Shown here one piece after another: positions 5,877 to 13,843 of a DNA stretch of 32,703 nt. Position numbers and translations under genes: made by a program. Source of the DNA: an uncultured Corynebacterium sp. (lineage in GTDB: Bacteria > Actinomycetota > Actinomycetes > Mycobacteriales > Mycobacteriaceae); contig NZ_CAMQAZ010000028.1 of assembly GCF_946998835.1 (NCBI RefSeq), positions 1-32,703 on the forward strand, read 5' to 3'. The notes beneath the pieces are model-generated. The model saw only the letters and a program-made list of their open reading frames with translations. It did no database searches and was not told where the DNA came from. How positions within the stretch are numbered: position 1 is the stretch's first letter; every line of letters begins with the position of its first letter.

Positions 5877-8195
5877 CTAAAAGCCCGCCCTGCGCAGCGC
5901 GTCGGCCATGGAACCGCCTCCACCGCGAGCGCCGCCGCGCTTCTTATTCTGGTTGTTCTGAGAACCCCGCTTTCGGCCGCCTCCACGGCGTTCCCCGCGA
6001 CCGCCTGCACTTTTCGGCTTGGGTTCCGAGGCATCGTCGTCAAGCCTGAGCGATAGACCAATGCGGTTGCGTTCGACGTCAACGTCGAGCACCTTCACCT
6101 TGACGACCTCACCTGAGCGGACAACCTCATGCGAATCGGAGACGAAGCCCCGGGCCATGTTGGAGATGTGGACCAGACCGTCCTGGTGGACTCCGACATC
6201 GACGAAGGCGCCGAAGGCCGCGACGTTGGTGACCGTGCCCTCGAGGATCATGCCGGGCTTAAGGTCGGAGACCTTTTCCACGCCTTCCTTGAAAGTGGCG
6301 GTGACGAACTCGGGACGCGGGTCGCGACCGGGTTTGTCCAGCTCGGTCAAGATGTCCTGGATTGTGGGCAGACCGATGCCGACAGACTCGTCGACGAAGT
6401 CTTCGGCACGCACCTTGGACAGGACGCGGGAGTTGCCGATGAGCTCCTGGACACTAACGCCAGCTGACGCAGCGATGGCATCGACAACGCGGTAGGACTC
6501 GGGGTGAACTGCAGAGGCATCCAGCGGGTTGGTAGCACCGTGAATGCGCAGGAAGCCAGCACACTGCTCGAAGGCCTTGGGGCCGAGACGCGGAACCTTC
6601 AGCAATTCCTTGCGGGAGGCGAAGGCGCCGTTTTCGTCTCGGTAGGCGACAATGTTGTCCGCCACCGTCGAGGACACACCGGCGACGCGGCCGAGCAGCG
6701 GCGCGGATGCGGTATTGACCTCCACACCGACAGCATTCACCGCGTCCTCCACCACAGCGTCCAGGGAGTGCTCGAGCTTGGTCTGGGAAACGTCGTGCTG
6801 GTACTGGCCGACGCCGATGGACTTCGGGTCGATTTTAACGAGCTCGGCAAGCGGATCCTGCAGGCGGCGGGCAATCGAGACCGCACCGCGGAGAGAGACA
6901 TCCATATCTGGGAACTCGGCTGCTGCCAGGGACGATGCGGAGTACACGGAAGCACCGGCCTCAGATACCACCACAGGGGTCGGCTTCTTGCCTCCAGCCT
7001 GAGCGATGAGGTCGGCGATTTCGCGGGCCAGGGTTTCGGTCTCTCGGGAAGCGGTGCCGTTACCGATGGCCATGAGCTCCACACGGTGCGTGGCGCAGAG
7101 AGTTGCCAGCTGCTCCTTGGCACCGGCCCAATCATTGCGCGGCTGGTGCGGGTAGACGATGGTAGTGTCGAGCACCTTTCCTGTGGAGTCGACCACTGCA
7201 CACTTCACACCGTTGCGGTATCCCGGGTCCAGGCCGAGCGTGGCGCGCTGGCCAGCCGGTGCGGCCAGCAACAGGTCGCGCAGGTTACGGGCGAAGACAT
7301 CCACGGCCTCAGCTTCGGCGCGCTCCTTCAAGCGGGTACGGGCATCGAGGGCAGCGGACACCTCCAACTTGGTGCGCCAACCGAAGCGAATGGCCTGGTC
7401 GATCCACTTGGAAGCACCGCCGTCGGGAAGCTCGAAGGCCTCACGAATCATGTGCTCGTAAGTCTCGTCCTCACCCGCATCGATGTTGAGAGTCAGAATG
7501 CCCTCGGCCTCACCGCGCAACACGGCCAACACGCGGTGGCTCGGCATGGTCTCCAGTGGCTCGTTGTGCTCAAAGTAATCGCGGTACTTCGCGCCCGCGG
7601 TCTCCTTGCCCTCCACCACGGCAGCAGCGGCGGAACCGGAGGACCATACCTTTTCACGCACGGAACCAACCAGATCAGCGTCAGTAGCGAAGCGGTCGAC
7701 CAAGATGGCGCGAGCACCGGTCAGGGCATCCTTCGCGTCCTTGCCAGCTGCTTCGCCGTACTTGGCAGCCAACGCCTCAGGGTCTGCGGCGGGGTCGGCC
7801 AGCAGCTCCTCCACCAGCGGTTCGTACCCGGCCTCACGCGCAATATCGGCCTTGGTCTTGCGCTTCTTCTTGTACGGCAGGTAGAGGTCCTCCAACCGAG
7901 CCTTGGTGTCACAGGCGAGGATGGCGGCCTTCAGGTCGTCGTTAAGCTTTCCCTGCTCTTCGATAACGGCGAGAATCGTCTGCTTGCGCTCTTCCAATTC
8001 GCGCAGGTAGACGACGCGTTCCTCGATGAAACGCAGCTGTGTGTCGTCGAGTCCGCCGGTTACTTCCTTGCGGTAGCGGGCGATGAAGGGCACGGTGTTG
8101 CCTTCATCGAGAAGTTTGATGGCAGCGGCGACGGAGCTCTCGGCAACGTCCGCACCAGTGGCAGCGAGTTCTCGGGCAATTACTGATGAAATCAC
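5877..8195 (-). CDS. tex: Tex-family RNA-binding transcription accessory protein
   Basis: Tex is a conserved cytoplasmic nucleic-acid-binding protein (relative of eukaryotic Spt6) involved in transcription and RNA metabolism. From the GTG at 8195 the protein has 772 residues: an N-terminal helical region with GNTVPFIARYRKEVTGGLDD and LEDLYLPYKKKRKTKA, a YqgF-like RNase H fold (GLDPGYRNGVKCAVVD), a helix-hairpin-helix region (RVAGVSSTVADNIVAYRDE), and an S1 domain at about 648-718. The last 54 residues form an Arg/Gly-rich tail (GGRGERRGGGRKRG), probably for RNA binding. The open frame continues upstream to 8591, but that part overlaps the divergent DUF1877 gene and lacks family similarity. 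A TAAAGT hexamer 7 nt before the GTG suggests leaderless expression. Confidence 0.93.
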   Translation of the reverse strand: MISSVIARELAATGADVAESSVAAAIKLLDEGNTVPFIARYRKEVTGGLDDTQLRFIEERVVYLRELEERKQTILAVIEEQGKLNDDLKAAILACDTKARLEDLYLPYKKKRKTKADIAREAGYEPLVEELLADPAADPEALAAKYGEAAGKDAKDALTGARAILVDRFATDADLVGSVREKVWSSGSAAAAVVEGKETAGAKYRDYFEHNEPLETMPSHRVLAVLRGEAEGILTLNIDAGEDETYEHMIREAFELPDGGASKWIDQAIRFGWRTKLEVSAALDARTRLKERAEAEAVDVFARNLRDLLLAAPAGQRATLGLDPGYRNGVKCAVVDSTGKVLDTTIVYPHQPRNDWAGAKEQLATLCATHRVELMAIGNGTASRETETLAREIADLIAQAGGKKPTPVVVSEAGASVYSASSLAAAEFPDMDVSLRGAVSIARRLQDPLAELVKIDPKSIGVGQYQHDVSQTKLEHSLDAVVEDAVNAVGVEVNTASAPLLGRVAGVSSTVADNIVAYRDENGAFASRKELLKVPRLGPKAFEQCAGFLRIHGATNPLDASAVHPESYRVVDAIAASAGVSVQELIGNSRVLSKVRAEDFVDESVGIGLPTIQDILTELDKPGRDPRPEFVTATFKEGVEKVSDLKPGMILEGTVTNVAAFGAFVDVGVHQDGLVHISNMARGFVSDSHEVVRSGEVVKVKVLDVDVERNRIGLSLRLDDDASEPKPKSAGGRGERRGGGRKRGSQNNQNKKRGGARGGGGSMADALRRAGF

Positions 8196-8277
8196 CCGGG
8201 CAACTTTACTATCGTGGAAGTACCGATTGGCGAACGCCCCACAGAAGGCTCGCAGTAATCCCCGGAAAAGGAGCCCC

Positions 8278-8772
8278 ATGAAGCAGAAACTCTGTGCCGA
8301 ATACCTGCGCATCTCCGACGAGGAGGCAGCGCGGCTAGTTGAGGTCGCAGCGCCTGCCGCGACCAGCGAGGGCGGCACGGCGGGGCTTGTCAACGACGGC
8401 GCGGAGAAGATTATCCTACAGCACTTCGTCGACGTTCCGGACGAAGATGCCCTGGATATCGACACCGACTGGGAGTCCCTGCTGCGCACCCTGACAGGTA
8501 ATCCCATCGACGGCCAGGCTCTCGGCGACCCGTTGGCCGAGGCTATCCTCGGCGCCGACCGCGTCTGCCGCAAGCCGCTGTCCGCAGTCATCCGCGCCGA
8601 TCGCGTCGACGATGTCTATCAGACGCTGGCGAACATCGATCTTGCCGCTCGCATCAAGGACAACGGTTCGCTTATCGACGAAACCACCGCGGCCAAGCGC
8701 TACCGCGAACTCGTGGCCTTTTACGAGGAGACTATGGCAGCGCATACCGCCGTGCTCGTGGCCATTTCCTAA
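8278..8772 (+). CDS. DUF1877 (YfbM-like) protein
   Basis: From the ATG at 8278, with an excellent AAAAGGAG Shine-Dalgarno 5 nt upstream, the protein has 164 residues. Its layout resembles E. coli YfbM and DUF1877: an N-terminal helix (YLRISDEEAARLVE), a DIDTDWESLLRTLTG segment, then DPLAEAILGAD, and a C-terminal helical part that includes AKRYRELVAFYEETMAAH. The family has no established function. No signal peptide or membrane segment is visible. It is divergent from tex (82 bp between starts) and its 3' end overlaps the convergent PAP2 gene by 41 nt. The family assignment rests on pattern similarity by eye. Confidence 0.72.
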   Translation: MKQKLCAEYLRISDEEAARLVEVAAPAATSEGGTAGLVNDGAEKIILQHFVDVPDEDALDIDTDWESLLRTLTGNPIDGQALGDPLAEAILGADRVCRKPLSAVIRADRVDDVYQTLANIDLAARIKDNGSLIDETTAAKRYRELVAFYEETMAAHTAVLVAIS

Positions 8773-9379
8773 GTACGAGCAGCGCAACGGCCAGGCCAAT
8801 AACCCCGGCGATGAGACCGCCAATGACATCAGTGAGCCAATGCGCCCCAACCCACACGCGCGACAGTGCCACGGCGCCGATTAGTGCGATGATGGCCAGG
8901 TCGAGCAATTTGCGGGCGGTGCGCCGCAACACCGGGATGGCCAGCTGCATCGTGGCCATACCGCTGGAGGTAACCGCCGCCACATGGGCGGAGGGAAATG
9001 CCGCGTCGTGCAGGTTGACCAGGGAGAACTCTTCTCCTGGACGGTCGCGGTCTACAAACCACTTCATGGCGTAGGTCACCGCAATCGCCGAGCCGAATGA
9101 TGCCGGCAGCAACAGCGCCCACGCGCGAAAGCGAAACCACAGGAGTGCTGCCGCAACAAGAGTGGCCGGTGCTATGTACATCGGCCGGATTATCTCGCTC
9201 AGGCCCACCATAAAGCTGTCGACGCGACCATCCCGCGCGCCCTGGAGCCCACTGACCCAGCCAGCAAAGGACTGATCCACACTCCCCGCCAGCTGCGTCT
9301 GGGTAAACCATGCCAGTGCCCCGAGGACTGCCAACCAGCCAACGACGTGCCGGGGGCACGCAATTCGGACACGTGCCAC
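8732..9379 (-). CDS. PAP2-family membrane phosphatase
   Basis: This 215-residue membrane protein has the three PAP2 signatures: K-x6-RP (Lys106 to Arg113-Pro114), PSAH (129-132, catalytic His132 region) and SR-x5-H-x3-D (Ser173-Arg174, His180, Asp184). About five to six membrane segments are visible. Family members remove phosphate from lipid phosphates such as undecaprenyl pyrophosphate or phosphatidic acid; the substrate here cannot be told. The GTG start shares one base with the trmD stop (TAGTG), so it is translationally coupled to trmD. Its last 41 nt are antisense to the end of the DUF1877 gene, which encodes the RARRYALP tail. Confidence 0.92.
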   Translation of the reverse strand: MARVRIACPRHVVGWLAVLGALAWFTQTQLAGSVDQSFAGWVSGLQGARDGRVDSFMVGLSEIIRPMYIAPATLVAAALLWFRFRAWALLLPASFGSAIAVTYAMKWFVDRDRPGEEFSLVNLHDAAFPSAHVAAVTSSGMATMQLAIPVLRRTARKLLDLAIIALIGAVALSRVWVGAHWLTDVIGGLIAGVIGLAVALLVLRKWPRARRYALP

Positions 9380-10266
9380 TAGCGATTCTCCTCGGCTACT
9401 TCTGCGATTGTTTCTTTGACCACTTCTCGGTCACGGGCGCTGAGGTCGACATCGGCAAGCAAATCGGGGCGGCGTTCGGCCGTACGAATCAGCGCCTGAT
9501 CACGCCGCCAGCGGTCCACCAGTCCATGATTTCCGCTGAGCAGAACATCCGGCACTTCCAAGCCACGCCACTCACGCGGCTTGGTGTACGACGGCCCCTC
9601 AAGTAGACCGTCCGAGAAGGAGTCCTCCTCATGGCTCTTCCGGTTGCCCAACACGCCCGGAATCAACCGCACGACGGACTCGGCGATGACCAGCACTGCC
9701 ACTTCCCCACCGATCAGCACATAGTCGCCGATAGAGACCTCACGCACGCGGTAGCGGTTGGCAGCGTCGTCAATAACGCGCTGGTCAATGCCCTCATAGC
9801 GACCGCACGCGAACACAATGTGCTCCTCGTGGGAGAACTCCTGCGCCATCTGCTGCGTAAACGGCTCGCCCGCCGGCGTCGGGACGATGAGCAGCGGCTT
9901 CGCTGCGTCTTCCTCGCTTAACGACGGCGCTTCCGCTGCAGCATAGGAAGATTCCTCGGCCAAGCCCAGCTTTTGATCGTGACGGACATTGTCCAGGTGC
10001 GGCACCGCGGATGTGAGCGACTGCTCCGCTTTCAACGCCGCCACCGCATCGAGAGCGGGACCCCAGACATCCGGCTTCATAACCATGCCGGGGCCACCGC
10101 CGTAGGGGGAATCATCCACGGCCTGGTGCACACCTGGCGCCCAGTCGCGCAGGTTGTGCACGCCGACGCTCAAAATGCCCTGCTCAATAGCCTTGCCCAG
10201 CAGCGCATGACGCAGCGGCTCGAGGTACTCCGGGAAGATGGTAACTACATCGAGACGTAAGCTCAC
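9379..10266 (-). CDS. trmD: tRNA (guanine37-N1)-methyltransferase
   Basis: TrmD methylates G37 next to the anticodon, using S-adenosylmethionine, to prevent +1 frameshifting. The N-terminal knot domain shows DVVTIFPEYLEPLRHALLGKA and DDSPYGGGPGMVMKP; the cofactor-binding knot shows FACGRYEGIDQRV and EVSIGDYVLIGGEVAVLV. The C-terminal domain has EGPSYTKPREWRGLEVPDVLLSG as consecutive blocks. At 295 residues it is longer than the E. coli enzyme (about 255) because of an inserted Ala/Ser/Glu-rich stretch at about 81-123, a region that is variable in corynebacterial enzymes. The GTG start overlaps the rimM stop as GTGA, and the stop overlaps the PAP2 start, so the three genes are coupled. Confidence 0.97.
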   Translation of the reverse strand: MSLRLDVVTIFPEYLEPLRHALLGKAIEQGILSVGVHNLRDWAPGVHQAVDDSPYGGGPGMVMKPDVWGPALDAVAALKAEQSLTSAVPHLDNVRHDQKLGLAEESSYAAAEAPSLSEEDAAKPLLIVPTPAGEPFTQQMAQEFSHEEHIVFACGRYEGIDQRVIDDAANRYRVREVSIGDYVLIGGEVAVLVIAESVVRLIPGVLGNRKSHEEDSFSDGLLEGPSYTKPREWRGLEVPDVLLSGNHGLVDRWRRDQALIRTAERRPDLLADVDLSARDREVVKETIAEVAEENR

Positions 10267-10772
10267 AGCTCCAACAGTCCTTCCGGCGGAGTGATGGTGA
10301 CTGTCGAGTTCTCCAGGTCAACCTCCGGGACAATTTCCTCTACCAGAGGGATGAGGACCTCCCGGGCCCCGTCGTCAAGAGTGACCTCAAGGAGACGGTG
10401 CGCGGGTGCTCGGACGATGGACGTGACCTCGCCGATGTCGGTGCCGTTGTGGAGTACGCGCAAACCTTCAAGCTCAAAGTCGTAAAAATCCTCGTCTTCG
10501 AAAACAGGCTCGGCGTAGAACTTCATGCCGCGGTGGCGCTCGGCCTCGTTGCGACCCGGGATTTCCTCGAAGCGAACCAGTAGCCGCCCCTGATGCGACC
10601 GTGCCGTTTTCACGGTCAGCTGTTCCTCGCGGCCAGCTTGTACGCCCAACAGCGTGGCGCCAACTGCGAAACGCCCCTCCGGGTCATCCGTAGTCACATC
10701 GACAACGACCTCCCCCCGCACACCGTGGGGCTTAATGACCCGACCAATTAGCACCATGTCAGCCACCGACAC
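10263..10772 (-). CDS. rimM: 16S rRNA processing protein RimM
   Basis: RimM binds the 30S head and helps mature the 3' domain of 16S rRNA. The conserved start MVLIGRVIKPHGVRGEVVV is followed by the N-terminal beta barrel and a C-terminal PRC-barrel (FYDFELEGLRV, IGEVTSIVRAPAHRLLEV, VLIPLVEEIVPEVD). The GTG at 10772 is chosen because GGGAG lies 7 nt upstream; it gives 169 residues beginning MSVADMVLIG. The ATG at 10757 is an alternative with a poor ribosome binding site, and the longer open frame to 10823 runs into the rpsP terminator. A TATATAAA stretch between that terminator and the start is a plausible promoter. The gene overlaps trmD by 4 nt. Confidence 0.95.
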   Translation of the reverse strand: MSVADMVLIGRVIKPHGVRGEVVVDVTTDDPEGRFAVGATLLGVQAGREEQLTVKTARSHQGRLLVRFEEIPGRNEAERHRGMKFYAEPVFEDEDFYDFELEGLRVLHNGTDIGEVTSIVRAPAHRLLEVTLDDGAREVLIPLVEEIVPEVDLENSTVTITPPEGLLEL

Positions 10773-10810
10773 GCGCACACTCCCGTTCTGTAAAAGCACT
10801 TTATATAAAC

Positions 10811-10856
10811 AAAAAGGCGCCACCCAACACTTCGTCTTGAAGTATAAGGTAGCGCC
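10811..10856 (-). terminator. Rho-independent terminator of rpsP
   Basis: On the minus strand GGCGCTACC pairs with GGTGGCGCC, and the inner arms TATACTTC and GAAGTGTT continue the stem to a 5-nt loop; TTTTTG follows. It begins 18 nt past the rpsP stop, so rpsP is probably transcribed separately from rimM-trmD, or with partial read-through. Confidence 0.9.
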
Positions 10857-10873
10857 CGGATTAGCTAAGCGGC

Positions 10874-11356
10874 TTACTCAGCGTCCTCAGAAGTCTCGGA
10901 CTCAGCAGTCTCAGCCTCAGCAGCCTTAGCGGCCTCCTCAGCTTCCTTAGCAGCCTTAGCTGCTTCCTTGGCCTCGCGGCGCTTAGCGGTGATGGCCTCA
11001 GCGGACGGGCCGTTGTTGGCCTCTTCAAGAGCCTTGTTGAACAGCTCGAGCTTGGTCGGCTTCGGCTCAGCAACCTTCAGGGTACCCTCTGCACCCTCAA
11101 GACCCTTGAACTTCTGCCAGTCACCGGTGACCTTCAGCAGAGCCAGAACCGGCTCGGTCGGCTGTGCGCCGACGCCCAGCCAGTACTGAACGCGCTCGGA
11201 GTCGATCTGGATAACCGACGGCTCTTCCTTCGGCTGGTAGATGCCCAGGTTCTCAATGACCTTGCCGTTACGGCGGGTGCGAGCGTCGGAAACGATAACG
11301 CGGTACTGCGGGGTACGAATCTTACCCAGGCGCTGCAGCTTAATCTTGACTGCCAT
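10874..11356 (-). CDS. rpsP: 30S ribosomal protein S16
   Basis: S16 is an assembly protein of the 30S body. The first 85 residues match the family: MAVKIKLQRLGKIRTPQYRV, DARTRRNGKVIENLGIYQP and the YWLGVGAQPTEPVLALLK block. The remaining 75 residues form an Ala/Glu/Lys-rich, highly charged extension (KREAKEAAKAAKEAEEAA), typical of actinobacterial S16, which makes it 160 residues against about 82 in E. coli. The ATG has GAGGA 7 nt upstream; that sequence is also part of a small GAGG-AACT-CCTC inverted repeat that could hide the ribosome binding site. Confidence 0.97.
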   Translation of the reverse strand: MAVKIKLQRLGKIRTPQYRVIVSDARTRRNGKVIENLGIYQPKEEPSVIQIDSERVQYWLGVGAQPTEPVLALLKVTGDWQKFKGLEGAEGTLKVAEPKPTKLELFNKALEEANNGPSAEAITAKRREAKEAAKAAKEAEEAAKAAEAETAESETSEDAE

Positions 11357-11676
11357 GAGGAGTTCCTCTTTCTTCTATGTCACTGGACAATACTTATGCA
11401 TCCGGGCCCGCTAGTAACTACTGACTATGTACTTACGCTGTACAAACGACGTGCCTCGGACCGGTTTTGTCCTTGGAATGTTTACACTGCGCGTGACCAC
11501 CGGGCGGCCGTGGCCGGATCCGATGAATTCGCAGTTGTGCCTCACATGAGACAACTCGAGGAATGTTACCAGCAGGTTTGAACAAATAACAAAACCCATA
11601 TGCTGAGCGCCATATGCACAACGCTCGCCACCTTCTAAAGCTGAACGTCGTTGACTGTGGGGTAACGTAACAACCT
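11357..11676. other. 320-bp divergent intergenic region between rpsP and the acyltransferase
   Basis: No gene is supported here. Visible structure: TGTAC direct repeats at about 11428-11443, a GGAC-GTCC hairpin near 11458-11472, overlapping GGCC/CCGG palindromes near 11500-11517, and two CATATG palindromes at 11597-11602 and 11611-11616 separated by 8 bp, about 60 bp before the acyltransferase start. Both promoters must lie here; no -35/-10 pair is convincing. TAACGT 8 nt before the acyltransferase ATG could serve a leaderless start. Confidence 0.5.
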
Positions 11677-13827
11677 ATGAAAACCACCGGCACCCAATAT
11701 AGATACGACTTGGACGGACTACGGGGTATATCGATTGCCCTCGTAGTCCTTTTCCACGTCTACGTCGGCCGCGTTTCCGGTGGTGTGGATGTTTTCCTCC
11801 TGCTCTCCGGGTTTTTCTTCTTTGGCGCGCAGTACCGCAACGCCATCAACCCCAGGCAATCCATCAACCCATGGTGGAGCATCTGGCGAACACTTCGCCG
11901 CTTAATCCCAACATTAGTGCTGGTCCTCTTCGCGACGACACTGTTTGTCATCGTTTTCCTCCCCTCACTTCGCACTATCGATATGGCCCAGCAGGTCCGC
12001 GCCAGCCTGCTGTACTACCAGAACTACGAACTGGCGCTCCAGGGATCGGACTACGCTGCCGCTGACAGTGAAACCTCACCGCTGCAGCATCTGTGGTCAA
12101 TGTCGGTGCAGGGGCAGTTCTACTTGGGATCAATTCTGCTGATTTCCCTGCTCGCCTGGATAACACGCTCGCCGGAAATCGTCGGTTCGATCACCTCACC
12201 TGCGGACGCGAAGCGTACCGACGCCACCGGGGGCAAACTCCGCCGAATCCTCATCCCGTTGCTGGTTGTCATTACTATCGGTTCGCTTGCGTATGCCTTC
12301 TATATGCACTCCGAGAACCAGGGGTGGAACTACTACTCCACCGTCAGTCGACTGTGGGAGCTGGGACTCGGCGCGCTGCTCGGACTAGTTCTTGTCCGCG
12401 GCAGCATCCCTATGCCCAAGCTGCTGCGAGTAACTCTGGCGACTGTTGGACTTGCGCTAGTCGTCTCCACCGGCTTCATTTTCGATGGCGCCGCTCAGTT
12501 CCCAGGCCCATGGACACTATGGCCACTCGGTGGCGCGGCGCTGATTATCATCGCCGGCCCCAATGCCGGTTGGATTTCCACGTTCCTAGCCAGCCGACCA
12601 ATGCGAGACATCGGACAGAGCGCGTACGCCCTCTACCTCTGGCACTGGCCACTGCTCATTCTGGCGACAAACTACCTTAACCGCGATGTTCCCGGGATTA
12701 AGCTGGGCACCGCAGTCATTATCGTTTCCTTCATTCTGGCCAAGCTCACCAACAAATACGTCGAGCTGCCACTGGCTCAGTCAAGTCGCCGCCCGACTCG
12801 CACACAGCCCGTCGTCGGCAATGCTATCCATGCAATAAAGACTCGCCGCCCAGCCCGACGTCGTGCAATTGCAAGCGCCGTACTCGTTGTCATGATGGTT
12901 GGCATGTCCAGCCTCGTCACTGTCCAACAGGTACGTGTCGACCGCGCCGCCACCGCAAAACTCGATCCGCTGATCTACCCAGGCGCACTCGCGCTTACCG
13001 ACGGATACAAGGTTCCCAAGACGGCCCCCAAACCAAATACCGACTTCATCACCGATCTGTGGCCAGAGCCGGCCCTAGATGGCTGCCTCGCGACAAGCGA
13101 AGAAGACATCGCCTTCTTTCCTACACACCGTCGTTGGCGCGATGAGAGTAAACCCTGTGTCTATGGAGATTCAAGCGCCAACAAGGCAATTGTCTTAATC
13201 GGCGGTTCCCATATGGAGCACTGGTTTGCTCCGATCGATGCCTACGGCAAGAAGCACGGATACCGAGTGATACCGCTTCTACGCCAGGGGTGCCCCGCGA
13301 CCTTAGAGCCAATTCACGGTGTCGGCGAAACCTGCATGCCTCGGACAATTGAGGCACTGAAGAAAATTGACGAGATTCAACCGGAGATGGTTTTTACCAC
13401 ATCCACCAGGCCCCTGTTTCAGGCGGATCCGCCGCAGCCCGGGGACTACACCCCCAGTGGCTACATTGCGTTTTTTGAAGCTATGCAAGAGCGCGGAATC
13501 GATTTCTTCGCCATCCGTGACAACCCCTGGGCCCTGCACCCGGACTTGAATCAGTTCCTGCCAAGCGTGTGTAACGACGCTGAGGAAGATTGCACTATTG
13601 CCCGAGAAACAGCCTTAAGTGCAAAAAATCCCGCTGAGGAGATTCTTGCGAATTTCCCCAACGGGCATAGCCTGGATTTCTCCGACGTCTTCTGCGGGCC
13701 GACAACCTGCCGAAATATCATCGGCAACATCTACGTCTATCGCGACAGCAATCACATCACCGATGAATTGGCGTCCACCTTCAGCACGGAGATGGAGCGC
13801 CAGATTCAGGCGAGCTTGCAGGGCTAG
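11677..13827 (+). CDS. AT3-SGNH acyltransferase (OafA/YrhL/TmaT-like)
   Basis: This 716-residue membrane enzyme combines an acyltransferase-3 domain (about 1-385, some ten membrane segments) with a further membrane anchor (about 400-420) and an extracytoplasmic SGNH hydrolase-like domain. AT3 features include YDLDGLRGISIALVVLFHVY with His27. The SGNH part has VLIGGSHMEHW (Ser511) and RDSNHITDE with the Asp690-x-x-His693 pair, so both domains look active. Such proteins move acyl groups, usually acetyl, across the membrane onto peptidoglycan, polysaccharide or lipids; TmaT of C. glutamicum, which acetylates trehalose monomycolate, has the same architecture. The acceptor here cannot be told. It is on the opposite strand to its neighbours, between rpsP and ffh, with no other envelope gene adjacent. 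Confidence 0.9.
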   Translation: MKTTGTQYRYDLDGLRGISIALVVLFHVYVGRVSGGVDVFLLLSGFFFFGAQYRNAINPRQSINPWWSIWRTLRRLIPTLVLVLFATTLFVIVFLPSLRTIDMAQQVRASLLYYQNYELALQGSDYAAADSETSPLQHLWSMSVQGQFYLGSILLISLLAWITRSPEIVGSITSPADAKRTDATGGKLRRILIPLLVVITIGSLAYAFYMHSENQGWNYYSTVSRLWELGLGALLGLVLVRGSIPMPKLLRVTLATVGLALVVSTGFIFDGAAQFPGPWTLWPLGGAALIIIAGPNAGWISTFLASRPMRDIGQSAYALYLWHWPLLILATNYLNRDVPGIKLGTAVIIVSFILAKLTNKYVELPLAQSSRRPTRTQPVVGNAIHAIKTRRPARRRAIASAVLVVMMVGMSSLVTVQQVRVDRAATAKLDPLIYPGALALTDGYKVPKTAPKPNTDFITDLWPEPALDGCLATSEEDIAFFPTHRRWRDESKPCVYGDSSANKAIVLIGGSHMEHWFAPIDAYGKKHGYRVIPLLRQGCPATLEPIHGVGETCMPRTIEALKKIDEIQPEMVFTTSTRPLFQADPPQPGDYTPSGYIAFFEAMQERGIDFFAIRDNPWALHPDLNQFLPSVCNDAEEDCTIARETALSAKNPAEEILANFPNGHSLDFSDVFCGPTTCRNIIGNIYVYRDSNHITDELASTFSTEMERQIQASLQG

Positions 13828-13839
13828 CTAGGCCTAGCC
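13822..13839. terminator. Hairpin between the convergent acyltransferase and ffh genes
   Basis: GGCTAG (13822-13827) pairs with CTAGCC (13834-13839) around a 6-nt loop. It includes the acyltransferase stop codon and sits 5 nt beyond the ffh stop. There is no T-tract on either side, so it may protect 3' ends or act as a weak two-way terminator. Confidence 0.4.
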
Positions 13840-13843
13840 GCGG

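Noticed and set aside
6504..8186. A 560-codon open frame on the plus strand opposite tex
   Set aside because: It lies wholly within tex, has no ribosome binding site or motif, and such shadow frames are expected in GC-rich DNA.
8196..8591. An N-terminal extension of Tex by about 130 residues
   Set aside because: The extension overlaps the divergent DUF1877 gene, which has a strong ribosome binding site, and its residues have no resemblance to Tex.
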